Assembly (NCBI GenBank): GCA_037190665.1
Contig: JBBCJT010000010.1
Coordinates: forward strand, 1 to 64,000
From: JBBCJT01 sp037190665
GTDB lineage: Bacteria > Pseudomonadota > Alphaproteobacteria > Acetobacterales > Acetobacteraceae
Length of the DNA: 64,000 nt
Direction: 5' to 3'
Part shown: one piece after another, positions 50,678 to 59,316 of the stretch
How the letters are laid out: every line of letters starts with the position of its first letter
Numbering within the stretch: the stretch's first letter is position 1
The notes under the pieces: generated by a model
Seen by the model: the letters and a program-made list of their open reading frames with translations, nothing else
Databases searched by the model: none
What the model was told of the DNA's origin: nothing
Made by a program: the position numbers and the translations under genes

Positions 50678-51280
50678 GTGGCGCCGCTGGTCGCGGTCGC
50701 AGCCGCGGTCCTCCCCGCGCTCATCGAGGCGCTGGCGGGGCCGCGCGCCGGCCAGGTGGCGGATGCGGTGGGCAAGGCGACGCAGGCGGTGCTGGGCACC
50801 GACGACCCGCGCGATGCCGCCCTCGCGGTCGCCGATCCGGTCAAGGCGGCCGAACTGAGGGCGCGGCTCGCTGAGATCGCCCTCGAGGAGATCCGCGCCG
50901 AGATGGCCGACATGGCGAGCGCGCGGGCGCAGACGATCGCGCTGGCGCAAGCGGGCAGCGGAATAGCTTGGGCACCGGCGGTCATCAGCACCGTCATCGT
51001 GGTCGGCTTCTTCGGCTGCATCGGCTTGCTGTTCTTCACCGAGCGCGCATGGGACGAGCGTTTGACGAACCTGATGTTCTTCGTGTTCGGGGCGCTCGTT
51101 GCCGCATTCGAGCGCGTGGGGAACTACTGGCTGGGCAGTTCGTCCGGCAGCAAGCGCAATGGCGACATCGTCCGTGGCGCCCTTGAGCGGGTTCTTCCGG
51201 TATCGGGCTCGGTCCGTGCCTTGCCGGCTCCCGCTACGGCGGACGACCTGAACGCACGCGAGCTGACGCGTCCTCGATGA
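50678..51280 (+). CDS. Putative holin
   Basis: The 200-aa protein from GTG 50678 has a helical N-terminus and two predicted membrane spans near 98-121 (WAPAVISTVIVVGFFGCIGL) and 127-148 (NLMFFVFGALVAAFERVGNY), with a polar C-terminus. This matches the 3TM-type holin family, and it directly follows the endolysin. Holins permeabilise the inner membrane at lysis. Confidence 0.72.
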   Translation: MAPLVAVAAAVLPALIEALAGPRAGQVADAVGKATQAVLGTDDPRDAALAVADPVKAAELRARLAEIALEEIRAEMADMASARAQTIALAQAGSGIAWAPAVISTVIVVGFFGCIGLLFFTERAWDERLTNLMFFVFGALVAAFERVGNYWLGSSSGSKRNGDIVRGALERVLPVSGSVRALPAPATADDLNARELTRPR

Positions 51281-51645
51281 CGGACCAGTTGAAGCGCGTC
51301 GCCGAGAGTGTCTGGGAGATCAACGCGAAGCGGGCCGCGGCCATCGCCGTCGTCGCACTGCTTACCTTCGGCGCGCCTCGGGTCTGGGGGCACTACGCCG
51401 ATCTGATCGCGCAGGTCCATGCCGCGGATCGGGAGATCGAGCGCCAGCGCATCCGCATCGATGTGCAGGAGCGCCGCCTGCACTCGCTGGAGGGCGCCCG
51501 CCGTGCCGACGATCAGGAGACGGTCAAGTTGCGGCTGGAAATCGTGGAGCGGCTGACGAAGATCGAGGGTGCGGTCGAGGAGATGCGGCGGCGGTTCGCC
51601 GGCCCGGGCGACCGGGCGGAGCCGCGCGCCGGGGGACCGCGCTAG
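51277..51645 (+). CDS. Membrane-anchored coiled-coil protein, spanin-like
   Basis: The 122-aa protein has a short N-terminal hydrophobic helix (AAAIAVVALLTFGAP) followed by a coiled coil (QVHAADREIERQRIRIDVQE, then LRLEIVERLTKIEGAVEEM). This is the form of an inner-membrane spanin or lysis accessory. No outer spanin lipoprotein was found overlapping it. It overlaps the holin gene by four bases. Confidence 0.6.
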   Translation: MTDQLKRVAESVWEINAKRAAAIAVVALLTFGAPRVWGHYADLIAQVHAADREIERQRIRIDVQERRLHSLEGARRADDQETVKLRLEIVERLTKIEGAVEEMRRRFAGPGDRAEPRAGGPR

Positions 51646-51649
51646 GCGC

Positions 51650-52507
51650 ATGCTGCTGCGGCGGCTCGACAGTCGACGCCTCGGCGCGCCGCGCCGGCGC
51701 CGTGCCGTGCAGCGCTATCCGGTCGCCCTCGAGCGGCAGTACGACGCCGATCTGCGCCGGTATGTCGGCCGCATCGCCGCGATCGTCACCGCCGAGGTGG
51801 CGGCAGCGGCGCCGGCGCTGCTGGCGGGAGCGCGACGGGCTGACGACGTGTCCGGCGTCCAGCCCGGCACCGGCTGGCCCGAGGAGCTGCGCCGGATGCT
51901 GGAGCGCATCCTCGCCCGCAGCGCATCGCTCGATCCGGACCTGCTCGCGCGCATCCACCGCATGCGGGAGAACGTCAACGCCCACCACGCGCGCGAATGG
52001 CGCCGCGTCCTGCGTGCGGCTTACGGCGTCAACGTGCTGGCACGCGAACCGGGGCTCCGCGCGCTGCTGGACGCCTGGGAGATGAACAACACGGCGCTGA
52101 TCAAGAGCGTGCCTCAGCAGCTCGTGACGCAGATCCAGACGACGTTCACCCAGGCGCTCGCGCGGGGCACGACGGCCCGCGAGCTGACGAAGCTGGTGCG
52201 GGAGCGGCTGGGCATCGCGCAGGGCCAGGCGCGGCGGATCGCGCGGGATCAGGTGTCGAAACTCAACGGTCGCCTGTCGCGCGAGCGGCAGCAGGGGATC
52301 GGGGTCAGCGAATACGTCTGGCGCACGGCGATGGACGAACGGGTGCGCGCGTCGCACCGCGCGGTGAACGGGCAGAGGTTCGCCTGGGGCACCCCGCCGG
52401 CCTCGATCGGCGAGGAGCCGGGCCAGCCGATCCTGTGCCGTTGCTATCCCGAGGCCGTGTTGCCGCTGCTGGCCGACCTGCCGCCCGACACAACGATCGA
52501 ACCGTAG
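51650..52507 (+). CDS. Phage head morphogenesis protein (Mu F/SPP1 gp7-like)
   Basis: This 285-aa minor head protein begins at ATG 51650. It has the family C-terminus: ARRIARDQVSKLNGRLSRERQ, YVWRTAMDERVRASHRAVNGQRFAW, and the Cys-rich LCRCYPEAVLPL. It is predicted to bind near the portal and assist head assembly or DNA ejection. Confidence 0.82.
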   Translation: MLLRRLDSRRLGAPRRRRAVQRYPVALERQYDADLRRYVGRIAAIVTAEVAAAAPALLAGARRADDVSGVQPGTGWPEELRRMLERILARSASLDPDLLARIHRMRENVNAHHAREWRRVLRAAYGVNVLAREPGLRALLDAWEMNNTALIKSVPQQLVTQIQTTFTQALARGTTARELTKLVRERLGIAQGQARRIARDQVSKLNGRLSRERQQGIGVSEYVWRTAMDERVRASHRAVNGQRFAWGTPPASIGEEPGQPILCRCYPEAVLPLLADLPPDTTIEP

Positions 52508-52516
52508 AGCGCCAAC

Positions 52517-53653
52517 ATGCCCGAATACCGCTGCGACGTGGCTCCGATCAGGGCCGCGCTGACCGAGGACGGTTATCTGGTCGACCCCGCCGCGATCATC
52601 ACGCGCACCGGCATCTTCGAGTATCGGCGCGCCGATGGATCGCTGCGCCGGGAGTATCGCCCGCCCGAGGAGGTGTTCGCCGCCAGGCACCTGTCTTCGT
52701 GGCGCGGCAAGCCGGTCACCATCGGCCATCCCGGCCAGGTCAGCGCGCAGAACGTTCGCCGCCACGCCGTGGGGACCGTGATCAGCGACGCGAGGCAGGA
52801 CGGTGACAACGTCGTGGCCGAGGTGATCGTGCACGAGCCCTCCGCGATCACGTCCCATGGCCAGCGGGAGCTGTCCTGCGGGTATGCGGTGGAGATCGAC
52901 GCGACGCCCGGCACCGTGAACGGCCAGCGGTACGACTGCATCCAGCGCAACCTGCGCGCTAACCATCTCGCGATCGTGCCCCGCGGGCGCGCGGGAAACG
53001 CCCGTCTCAACCTGGACGCGGCCGACATCGAAACCGACGAGGAGACAGAGTGCATGGCTGACGACAAGCCGCGCCGCCAGATGAGCCGTGTCCGGCTCGA
53101 CAGCGGCATCGAGTACGACGCCGAGGCGGAGGTCGCGCGTGAGCTGACGAAACTGCGCGATGACCTGACGGCCGCGTCCAAGCGGGCCGACACCGCGGAG
53201 GCCGAGCGTGACACCCTCAAGGCGAAGGCCGACAAGCACGCCGACGAGATCAAGGCGGCGCGCGAGGACGCGGCGAAGGAGGCCGGCGCGGCGGCCGTTG
53301 CGCGCGCCACCCTCGAGCTGGCGGCCAGGCAGCACGGCGTCGAGGTGAAGGCGGATCACACGCCGCGCCAGATCCGCGAGGCGATCGTGAAGAAGGTCCG
53401 GGGCGATGGCGTCGACTTCACCGAGAAGTCGGACGCCTACGTCGAGGCGACCTATGACATGGCGATCGCCGACGCCGGCAAGGGCGGTGCGCCGCGCGGT
53501 GACGGGAAGGCGGCGCCGGCTTCGACCACCTATCCGGGCGGCGCTGCCGGCGGCACGGCCCGTGCTGACTCCCAGCGGCCGGCCTCGGTGTCCGCCTCCA
53601 CGGCGCGCAACCGGATGGTCAGCAGCATCCACCGGGCCCCCAACGCCCGCTGA
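52517..53653 (+). CDS. DUF2213 prohead protease/scaffold fusion
   Basis: The 378-aa protein has a DUF2213 domain in residues about 1-180: TGIFEYRRADGSL, WRGKPVTIGHPGQVS and SHGQRELSCGYAVEIDATPG. The family resembles phage prohead proteases. The rest (about 200-330) is a long coiled, Lys/Glu/Ala-rich scaffold (RADTAEAERDTLKAKADKHAD). A protease-scaffold organisation is therefore likely. It lies directly before the cement and capsid genes, where such proteins belong. Confidence 0.8.
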   Translation: MPEYRCDVAPIRAALTEDGYLVDPAAIITRTGIFEYRRADGSLRREYRPPEEVFAARHLSSWRGKPVTIGHPGQVSAQNVRRHAVGTVISDARQDGDNVVAEVIVHEPSAITSHGQRELSCGYAVEIDATPGTVNGQRYDCIQRNLRANHLAIVPRGRAGNARLNLDAADIETDEETECMADDKPRRQMSRVRLDSGIEYDAEAEVARELTKLRDDLTAASKRADTAEAERDTLKAKADKHADEIKAAREDAAKEAGAAAVARATLELAARQHGVEVKADHTPRQIREAIVKKVRGDGVDFTEKSDAYVEATYDMAIADAGKGGAPRGDGKAAPASTTYPGGAAGGTARADSQRPASVSASTARNRMVSSIHRAPNAR

Positions 53654-53679
53654 TCGCGGCGTAGCCAGGAGAACCCATC

Positions 53680-54138
53680 ATGAGCGGCTTCGCCTATGAG
53701 ATGGCCATCGCGTTCGCCGGGATGCTGGCGGACAGCGCGGCCAAGAACGTCGTGTCCGTGCCCTGCGGCGTCGAGCCGCTGCGGTTCGGCATCGTCGTTC
53801 ACCGTGACGCACAGCGGCACGCCGTGCCGCCCTCCGTCGCCGGCAGCGCCGTCGCCGGCGTGACCGTGCACGATCACCTCAACGCCTGGCGCGGCGGATA
53901 CGTCCAGCATGACGCGGTCAACGTGCTGGACCTCGGCACGATCTGGGTCCGCGCGGGCGGCGTCTGCACGCCCGGCAAGGCCGTGAAGTACGCGGACGAC
54001 GGGACCGTGTCCGACGGCGCCGCGCGCGCGCTGCCGAACGCGGTGTTCGTCGGCGGCGACCAGACCATCCCCGGCGGTTTCGACGAACCGGCCGTGCGGC
54101 TCGCGCAGATCCGCCTCGGCTACCCGCTGGCCACCTGA
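53680..54138 (+). CDS. Structural cement/decoration protein
   Basis: The 152-aa protein is beta-rich and Gly/Val-rich: VEPLRFGIVVHRDA, VAGVTVHDHLNAWRGGY, LDLGTIWVRAGGVCTPGKAVKYADDG. This resembles DUF2190/Gp24-type cement proteins that stabilise the capsid. Position between scaffold and major capsid genes supports it. Ribosome-binding site CCAGGAGAAC precedes ATG 53680. Confidence 0.75.
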   Translation: MSGFAYEMAIAFAGMLADSAAKNVVSVPCGVEPLRFGIVVHRDAQRHAVPPSVAGSAVAGVTVHDHLNAWRGGYVQHDAVNVLDLGTIWVRAGGVCTPGKAVKYADDGTVSDGAARALPNAVFVGGDQTIPGGFDEPAVRLAQIRLGYPLAT

Positions 54139-54156
54139 TCCCCGAGAGGACACCTC

Positions 54157-55173
54157 ATGGACGAAGACGAAGACCAGGTCGCGCCGCGCTTCGACGCCGC
54201 GATCCACACCAGCTACGACGAGAGCGACCTCGAGGCGATCCGGCAGAACAGCAGCGCCCTGTTCCCGGATGCCAACCGCGAGGATGTGGGCGAGAACAGC
54301 ATCTATCTCGCGCGCCAGCTCGACTACGTGAAGGCGCGGACCTACGAGAAGCGGTATCCGGAGATGAAGGGCGGGCTGCTCGTCCCGACCGCCACGGATA
54401 CGCCGCAGCACGCTGAGACGATCACCTGGCGCATGTACGATCAGGTGGGCATGGCGAAGATCATCGCCAACTACGCCGACGACCTTCCGCGGGCGGACGT
54501 GCGCGCGCAGGAGAAGACCGTCCGCGTCCGCGATATCGGCGACTCCTACGGCTACAACGTCAACGAACTGGCTGCGTCGCGGGCACTCGGCACCGGCCTG
54601 GATGTCCGCAAGGCGGGCGCGGCCCGGATGGCCATCGAGCAGAAGGTCAACCGCATCGTCCTGCGGGGCGATGAGGACTTCGGCCTGATGGGGTTCCTGA
54701 ACCACCCGAATATCGGCGAGGTGGTGGGGCTGCACGGTGACTGGGTGAATCCGGCGACCACGGGCGACATGATCCTCGAGGACCTGAACCTGATGGTCGT
54801 GGCGCTGATCGAGCAGTCGCACGGCGTGCATGCGCCGAACTTCCTTGCGCTGCCGCCGGCCCCGCATGCCGCCGCGTCCACCCGTCGCCTCGGCGACACC
54901 ACCGAAACGGCGCTCGGCTTCTTCAAGCGGATGTACCCCGGCGTGCAGGTCGAGTCCGTCTACGAGTGCCGCAATGCGGACGAAACCACGGGCCAGGACA
55001 TCGTCCTGCTCTACGAACGCAGCGAGGAGAACGGCGCGGCCGAGCTGGTCATGCCGTTCTCGCAGCTCCCGCCGCAGGCGCGTAACCTCGAGTTCGTCGT
55101 GCCGTGCCTGTCGCGGCACGCGGGCGTGCACATCCGCTACCCGCTGGCCTACATCAAGGGGGTGGGGATCTGA
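54157..55173 (+). CDS. Major capsid protein (DUF2184)
   Basis: The 338-aa protein matches the DUF2184 capsid family: YEKRYPEMKGGLLVPTATD, ETITWRMYDQVGMAKIIANYADDLPRAD (in parts), GYNVNELAASRALGTGLD, EQKVNRIVLRGDE, and the final SRHAGVHIRYPLAYIKGVGI. The HK97-like fold is expected. It forms the icosahedral shell. Strong ribosome-binding site GAGAGGACACC. Confidence 0.87.
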   Translation: MDEDEDQVAPRFDAAIHTSYDESDLEAIRQNSSALFPDANREDVGENSIYLARQLDYVKARTYEKRYPEMKGGLLVPTATDTPQHAETITWRMYDQVGMAKIIANYADDLPRADVRAQEKTVRVRDIGDSYGYNVNELAASRALGTGLDVRKAGAARMAIEQKVNRIVLRGDEDFGLMGFLNHPNIGEVVGLHGDWVNPATTGDMILEDLNLMVVALIEQSHGVHAPNFLALPPAPHAAASTRRLGDTTETALGFFKRMYPGVQVESVYECRNADETTGQDIVLLYERSEENGAAELVMPFSQLPPQARNLEFVVPCLSRHAGVHIRYPLAYIKGVGI

Positions 55174-55175
55174 TC

Positions 55176-55385
55176 ATGGCGAAGGTCATCAACACCGCGC
55201 CCCGGCTGATCCTCATCGGAGGCATCCGGTGCGTGCCGACGCAGCCGACGGAGGTATCCGACGAGGCGCTGAAGCATCCCCGCGTCGCCGCGCTGATCGC
55301 GGCGGGCGTGCTGCAGGTCGAGGGCACCGCGAAGGCGGCTGGCGCCGAGCCCGGCAAGAAGGCGGGCGGCAAGGGCGGCGAGTGA
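55176..55385 (+). CDS. Small hypothetical head protein
   Basis: The 69-aa protein starts at ATG 55176, two bases after the capsid stop. It has PRLILIGGIRCVPTQPTEV, then a Gly/Lys-rich tail. Perhaps a head accessory or connector. Its end overlaps the next GTG start (GTGA). Confidence 0.6.
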   Translation: MAKVINTAPRLILIGGIRCVPTQPTEVSDEALKHPRVAALIAAGVLQVEGTAKAAGAEPGKKAGGKGGE

Positions 55386-55777
55386 CGCCTGCCGAACACC
55401 TCGCGTTCCAGTACCCGCGCTTCTTCGTCGCCGGTGGCCCCTGGCACCAGGATGAGGAGGCGCGGGCGAATGCGCTGCAACGGGCGGAGGCGTATCGGCC
55501 GCGCTGCCTGTCCGACGAACTCCAGAACGAGGCACAGGCGCACTATGCGGCTCACATTCTTGACGCCCGGGTGCGCGACCTGCGCGCAGGTGCGGGCCAG
55601 GCTGGCGTCGTGGTTCCGTCCGGCCCGGTCACTTCGGAGCGTGAGGGCGACATCGCCGTCACCTATGCCGACGCCAGCGGCAGCGACCACGCCACCGGAC
55701 CCGCGACCCCCTACGCCCGTTGGCAGGCGCTCCACCGGCTCTGCGGCCGGGGGGCGATTCTGACGCGGTTCGGCTGA
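55382..55777 (+). CDS. Head-tail connector (DUF4054-like)
   Basis: The 131-aa product from GTG 55382 has helices CLSDELQNEAQAHYAAHILDAR followed by EGDIAVTYADASG and TPYARWQALHRLCGRGA, the pattern of head-completion adaptors such as DUF4054. It should join portal and neck. Overlaps the next gene at TGATG. Confidence 0.72.
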   Translation: MTPAEHLAFQYPRFFVAGGPWHQDEEARANALQRAEAYRPRCLSDELQNEAQAHYAAHILDARVRDLRAGAGQAGVVVPSGPVTSEREGDIAVTYADASGSDHATGPATPYARWQALHRLCGRGAILTRFG

Positions 55778-56256
55778 TGGCGGGCGCGAGGATCAAGCGC
55801 CACGTCGAGACGGATCGCGGCTGGAAGCGTATCCGGCGCGCCATCGCGCAACTCGACGGCGAGGCCGTTTCGGTGGGCGTGCAGGGCGACGCGGGCGAGC
55901 ACGAGGGCACAAACCTCGTCGACATCGCGGCGTGGAACGAACTGGGCACCGCGCACATCCCGCCGCGGCCCTTCATGCGGGCGACATCCGACAGCCAGCG
56001 CGGCCGCTTCGGCACCATGTCCGCGCATCTCGTCGGCAAGCTCATCGACCGCACCGCGACTGTTCCACAGGTCATGGGGACCATCGGCCAATGGTTCCAG
56101 GAGGCGGTGCAGGCGCGGATGGCGGCAGGGCCGTGGGCGCCGAATGCACCGTCCACGGTGCGCGAGAAGGGCAGTAACCGACCGCTCATCGATACCGGCC
56201 GGCTCCGCGCCTCGATCCGGTGGGTGCGCTCTCGCTTCGGCGGCGCCGACGACTGA
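55777..56256 (+). CDS. HK97 gp10-like neck/tail-completion protein
   Basis: The 159-aa protein has VSVGVQGDAGEHEGTNLVDIAAWNELGTAHIPPRPFMR (in parts), the typical HK97-gp10 signature with NELGT and PPRPFMR, and RPLIDTGRLRASIRW at the end. These proteins complete tails or head-tail joints. TGATG junctions on both sides. Confidence 0.8.
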   Translation: MAGARIKRHVETDRGWKRIRRAIAQLDGEAVSVGVQGDAGEHEGTNLVDIAAWNELGTAHIPPRPFMRATSDSQRGRFGTMSAHLVGKLIDRTATVPQVMGTIGQWFQEAVQARMAAGPWAPNAPSTVREKGSNRPLIDTGRLRASIRWVRSRFGGADD

Positions 56257-56630
56257 TGCCGACCTCGTTTCGACGGCCTCTGCAGGTCATCCGGCGCGTG
56301 CCGGGGATCTGGGTGGAGGGCATGTACCAGCCGGCGCCGGAGCCCGAGCCGGAGACCATCCTCGCCACCGTCCAGCCCGCCACCGCCAGCGACTACGAGC
56401 GGCTGGAGGCCCGGCCGTCCGGCCGGCGTCTGAACGGCCTGCACCGCGTCTACACCGATGCCGCGCTGACGCCGGCCGGCGAGACGGATGAGACGGGCGA
56501 CGTCGTCCTGATCCGCGGCGAGCGGCACCTGGTGATCGGCGAGCACGTCCGCGACCAGCTCGGCAGCCGCGTGTCGCACCGCCGCTACCTCGCGGCGCGC
56601 GTCGCCGAAGGGCAGGGCGCCCGTGTATGA
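56256..56630 (+). CDS. Phage head-closure-like protein
   Basis: The 124-aa product from ATG 56256 has RRVPGIWVEGMYQPAPEPEPETILATVQPATASDYERL in parts, then HRVYTDAAL and VLIRGERHLVIGE. Such beta-barrel stoppers seal the head after packaging. Function by position and fold impression only. Confidence 0.62.
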   Translation: MPTSFRRPLQVIRRVPGIWVEGMYQPAPEPEPETILATVQPATASDYERLEARPSGRRLNGLHRVYTDAALTPAGETDETGDVVLIRGERHLVIGEHVRDQLGSRVSHRRYLAARVAEGQGARV

Positions 56631-57156
56631 CGCTGCCCTTCGCTCCGCCGTCTGGCGGCTGGTGGAGCCGATCGTGGCCCCGCTGCCGCTGATCTGGGCC
56701 GAGCAGAACGCGCCCCGGCCGACGCCGCCGTTCCTCGCGCTGCGGCTGGCGACCGCAAAGCCCAGCGAGAACGATACCCACGGAGAAATCAACGCCGACG
56801 GCGCGCGCGAGGTCGACAACCAGATGGCGGCCACGCTGGAGGTGCAGGCGTTCGGGTTCGATGCCGGCGACATCGTCGGCGCGCTCGCGCAGCGCCTGCG
56901 GTTCGACGAGCACGTCGCGCGCGCGTGCGAACTCGGCATCGCGGTCGGCCGACGTCTCAGCCTGCGCAACCTGACCGCGCTGCTCGCCGGGTCCCAGTTC
57001 GAGGGGCGCGGCCTGCTGGAGGTCGAGATCCTGTTCACCCACCGGGACCTCGAGCGCGTGGGCCGCATCCAGCGCGTGGTGGTGGGCGGCGAACTGCACG
57101 CCGGCACGCGCCTGCTGCCTGTCCCTGACCAGACCATCCCAGAGGAGACACCCTGA
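56623..57156 (+). CDS. Neck/tail terminator-like protein
   Basis: The 177-aa protein starts at GTG 56623. PFLALRLATAKPSENDTHGEI, then VQAFGFDAGDIVGALAQRL and LEVEILFTHRDLERV fit phage neck terminator proteins that cap the tail tube. It ends one base into the start of the sheath gene. Confidence 0.65.
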   Translation: MYDAALRSAVWRLVEPIVAPLPLIWAEQNAPRPTPPFLALRLATAKPSENDTHGEINADGAREVDNQMAATLEVQAFGFDAGDIVGALAQRLRFDEHVARACELGIAVGRRLSLRNLTALLAGSQFEGRGLLEVEILFTHRDLERVGRIQRVVVGGELHAGTRLLPVPDQTIPEETP

Positions 57157-58235
57157 TGGCTCGCCTCGAGCGAATCGTCGACGTTCAAATCGCGCTCCGC
57201 ACCGCGGGGCTCAGCCAGCAGGGATTCGCGGACATCCTGCTGGTGGGCGCGTTCGCCCACGCCGCCCGCGTGCTCATTGCGACCAGTCCCGCCGAGGTGC
57301 TGGAGCTGGTCGGGGCGGACGCCGCTCATCCCCTGTACCGCGCGGCGCTGGCGGTGTTCTCGCAGACGCCGAGCCTGTCGCGGGTGTTCCTCGGCCGCCG
57401 CGACGAGGATGAGGGCGTGCACGCCGCGCTCACCGCGATCGAGGCGGAGAGCGACGACTGGTACGCGCTGGTGAACGCGGATCACGACGAGGCGGATGTG
57501 CTCGACTACGCCGAGTGGACCGAGGCGCGGGAGAAGCTGTTTCTCACGACGCTGGCTGACCCGGCGAACGCGGACCCGCTCTCCACCACCAGCACCGCGG
57601 CGATGCTGATGGCCGAAGGGTATCTCCGCACCGGGTGGTTCTTCCACCCGCAGGCCGCCACCGAATGGCCGGATGCGGCCGTCGCCTCCCGGCAGTTCAC
57701 GATCCTGCCCGGCGGCGAGACTTACGCGAACCAGTCGCTCGCCGGCGTGCTGGCGCTGCGGCTGCCGGAGACGACCGCGCAGAACGTGTTCGCCCGGAAC
57801 GGCAACACCTACGAGCCGGTGCGCAACTGGGCCCTGACCCAGAACGGCAGGGTTGCGGGCGGCGAGTTCATCGACGTGATCCGGACCCGCGACGCACTGT
57901 GCGAGCAGATCAGGGTTAACGTGATCCAGATCCTCCGCAACAACCGCGTGCCGTTCACCGATGGCGGCATTTCCCGCATCGCGCAGGGCGTGCGCAGCGC
58001 GCTCGACCTGTTCGTCACCCGCGGCGGCATCGCGCCGCCCGAACTCGACGCCGAGGGCGAGATCGTTCCGTCCTACACCATGAACGTGCCGCTCTCGCTG
58101 AGCGTGCCCGTGAACGACAAGGCCAACCGCGTCCTGCGCGACCTGCGGTTCACCGCGCGCCTGGCCGGCGCCATCCACGCCACGCAGATCCGCGGCGAAC
58201 TCGTGCTCGACCACACCGCCCTGGCCGCGGGCTGA
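57156..58235 (+). CDS. Tail sheath-like protein (DUF3383)
   Basis: The 359-aa protein has RIVDVQIALRTAGLSQQGFA, FLGRRDEDEGVHAALTAIEAE, DDWYALVNADHD and RNGNTYEPV, then a C-terminal VNVIQILRNNRVPFTDGGIS domain. This is the DUF3383 sheath family. It forms the contractile sheath and establishes a myovirus-type tail. Confidence 0.84.
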   Translation: MARLERIVDVQIALRTAGLSQQGFADILLVGAFAHAARVLIATSPAEVLELVGADAAHPLYRAALAVFSQTPSLSRVFLGRRDEDEGVHAALTAIEAESDDWYALVNADHDEADVLDYAEWTEAREKLFLTTLADPANADPLSTTSTAAMLMAEGYLRTGWFFHPQAATEWPDAAVASRQFTILPGGETYANQSLAGVLALRLPETTAQNVFARNGNTYEPVRNWALTQNGRVAGGEFIDVIRTRDALCEQIRVNVIQILRNNRVPFTDGGISRIAQGVRSALDLFVTRGGIAPPELDAEGEIVPSYTMNVPLSLSVPVNDKANRVLRDLRFTARLAGAIHATQIRGELVLDHTALAAG

Positions 58236-58250
58236 TAGGAGAAGATCAGG

Positions 58251-58682
58251 ATGTCTCAGGTCCGCAGCTACAACCCTGCGCGCGTCGTCGTCACCGTCGC
58301 CGGTCAGCAGATCACAGGTTTCGCCGACGGCACGTTCGTGCAGGTCGAGCCGCTGTCCGACGGCGTCAGCAGCCAGGCCGGCGCCGACGGCGAGGTGGCA
58401 CGCGCCCTGTCGAGCGATCATCGCCACGGCGTCACGCTCACGCTCCAGCAGACCAGCCCATCCAACGCGGTGCTGTCGGCGCTGACCGACGTGGATCAGG
58501 CCACGTGTGGCGGGACGTTCCCGATCACCGTGCAGGATCTCTGCGGCTCGCAGCTCTTTGCCGCGCCGCAGGCATGGCCGGTGCGCAAGGCGAAGGTCGA
58601 ATACAGCAACGAGATCACACCCCGCGAGTGGGTGTTCCACACCGGCAAGCCCATCACCAACGTGGTCGGGGGGAACGGCTGA
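58251..58682 (+). CDS. Tail tube protein (DUF3277-like)
   Basis: The 143-aa beta-rich protein opens YNPARVVVTVAGQQITGFADGTF, then HGVTLTLQQTSPSN and PITVQDLCGSQLFA, the pattern of contractile-tail tube proteins. It directly follows the sheath and shares TGATG with the chaperone gene. Confidence 0.8.
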   Translation: MSQVRSYNPARVVVTVAGQQITGFADGTFVQVEPLSDGVSSQAGADGEVARALSSDHRHGVTLTLQQTSPSNAVLSALTDVDQATCGGTFPITVQDLCGSQLFAAPQAWPVRKAKVEYSNEITPREWVFHTGKPITNVVGGNG

Positions 58683-59149
58683 TGAGCAAGCGTATCGAGC
58701 ACAAGGTCGGGGACGCCACCTTCTTCATCCGCCGCTTCGACCCGAAGCGCGCGCTGCGCACGTTCGGCGACCTGCAGAAGTCGCTGCTGGCGCCGGTGCT
58801 GGCGATCGTGGATGCCCGCACGGCCGAGGGCACGGTGGATGTGGGGGCCTTCGCCGCCGGCCTGCAGCAGCTCTCCTCCAGCCTGGACGGCGCAACGCTG
58901 GCGTCGATCGCGGATCGCATCCTCGATCCGGAGTTCGTCTCCGTCCGGCTTCATGACGGTGACGAGGCCCAGAAGCTGTCCGAGGGGGCGCTTAACCTCG
59001 CGCTGGACGATGACTTCACCGAATACACGGTGCTGATCGCAACCGCGTTCGCGGTGCAGTTCGGCCCTTTTTTGACGCACGGGCCGAGCCGTATTGGCGC
59101 GGTCCTGTCGAGCATTCGGCCCCGGTCGGGCGCCTCCGCGACGACCTGA
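58682..59149 (+). CDS. Tail assembly chaperone, zero-frame product
   Basis: The 155-aa zero-frame product starts at ATG 58682: KRIEHKVGDATFFIRRFDPK, then DLQKSLLAPVLAIVDA and SVRLHDGDEAQKLSE. Chaperones of this type bind the tape measure protein. Residues after 131 (following the slippery site) are low quality, consistent with a frameshift product being the conserved extension. Spacing and position immediately before the tape measure support the assignment. Confidence 0.8.
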   Translation: MSKRIEHKVGDATFFIRRFDPKRALRTFGDLQKSLLAPVLAIVDARTAEGTVDVGAFAAGLQQLSSSLDGATLASIADRILDPEFVSVRLHDGDEAQKLSEGALNLALDDDFTEYTVLIATAFAVQFGPFLTHGPSRIGAVLSSIRPRSGASATT

Positions 59150-59316
59150 TCGGCGAGCTGCTGATCTGGCGGCCGGTGCTCGCCGGCCACGTGACGATGG
59201 CCGAGGTGAACGCCGGCCTCGTCGATATCGAAGACCTGCTCAAGCTCAACGCCCTGATGGACATGATCGCCGCATCTGAGCGCGCGGCCACAGCGAAGGC
59301 ATCCGGCAAGCGATGA
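58682..59316 (+). CDS. Tail assembly chaperone, -1 frameshift product
   Basis: Reading -1 after TTTTTTG (59068-59074) continues without a stop for 80 codons to TGA 59314-59316, giving about 211 aa. The extension reads DARAEPYWRGPVEHSAPVGR, LIGELLIWRPVLAGHVTMAE and LLKLNALMDMIAASERA, a credible helical domain. Its stop overlaps the tape measure ATG exactly (ATGA). This explains the otherwise empty 59150-59312 interval and follows the gpG/gpGT strategy of lambda-like tails. Confidence 0.75.
59068..59074 (+). promoter_or_regulatory. -1 ribosomal frameshift site (T TTT TTG)
   Basis: In the zero frame the heptamer reads T-TTT-TTG, fitting X-XXY-YYZ. Slippage back by one nucleotide permits re-pairing on TTT-TTT. 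It is preceded by CCC, and downstream GC-rich sequence could pause ribosomes. Confidence 0.72.

Noticed and set aside
55659..58640. A 993-codon open frame on the minus strand across the neck and sheath genes
   Set aside because: It is antisense to eight well-supported phage genes, with low-complexity Arg/His/Gln-rich sequence typical of high-GC shadow frames.
59094..59279. A 61-codon frame in the tail chaperone gap as an independent gene
   Set aside because: The -1 continuation of the chaperone frame covers the interval with better composition and an exact junction; this frame is Arg/Pro-rich shadow sequence.
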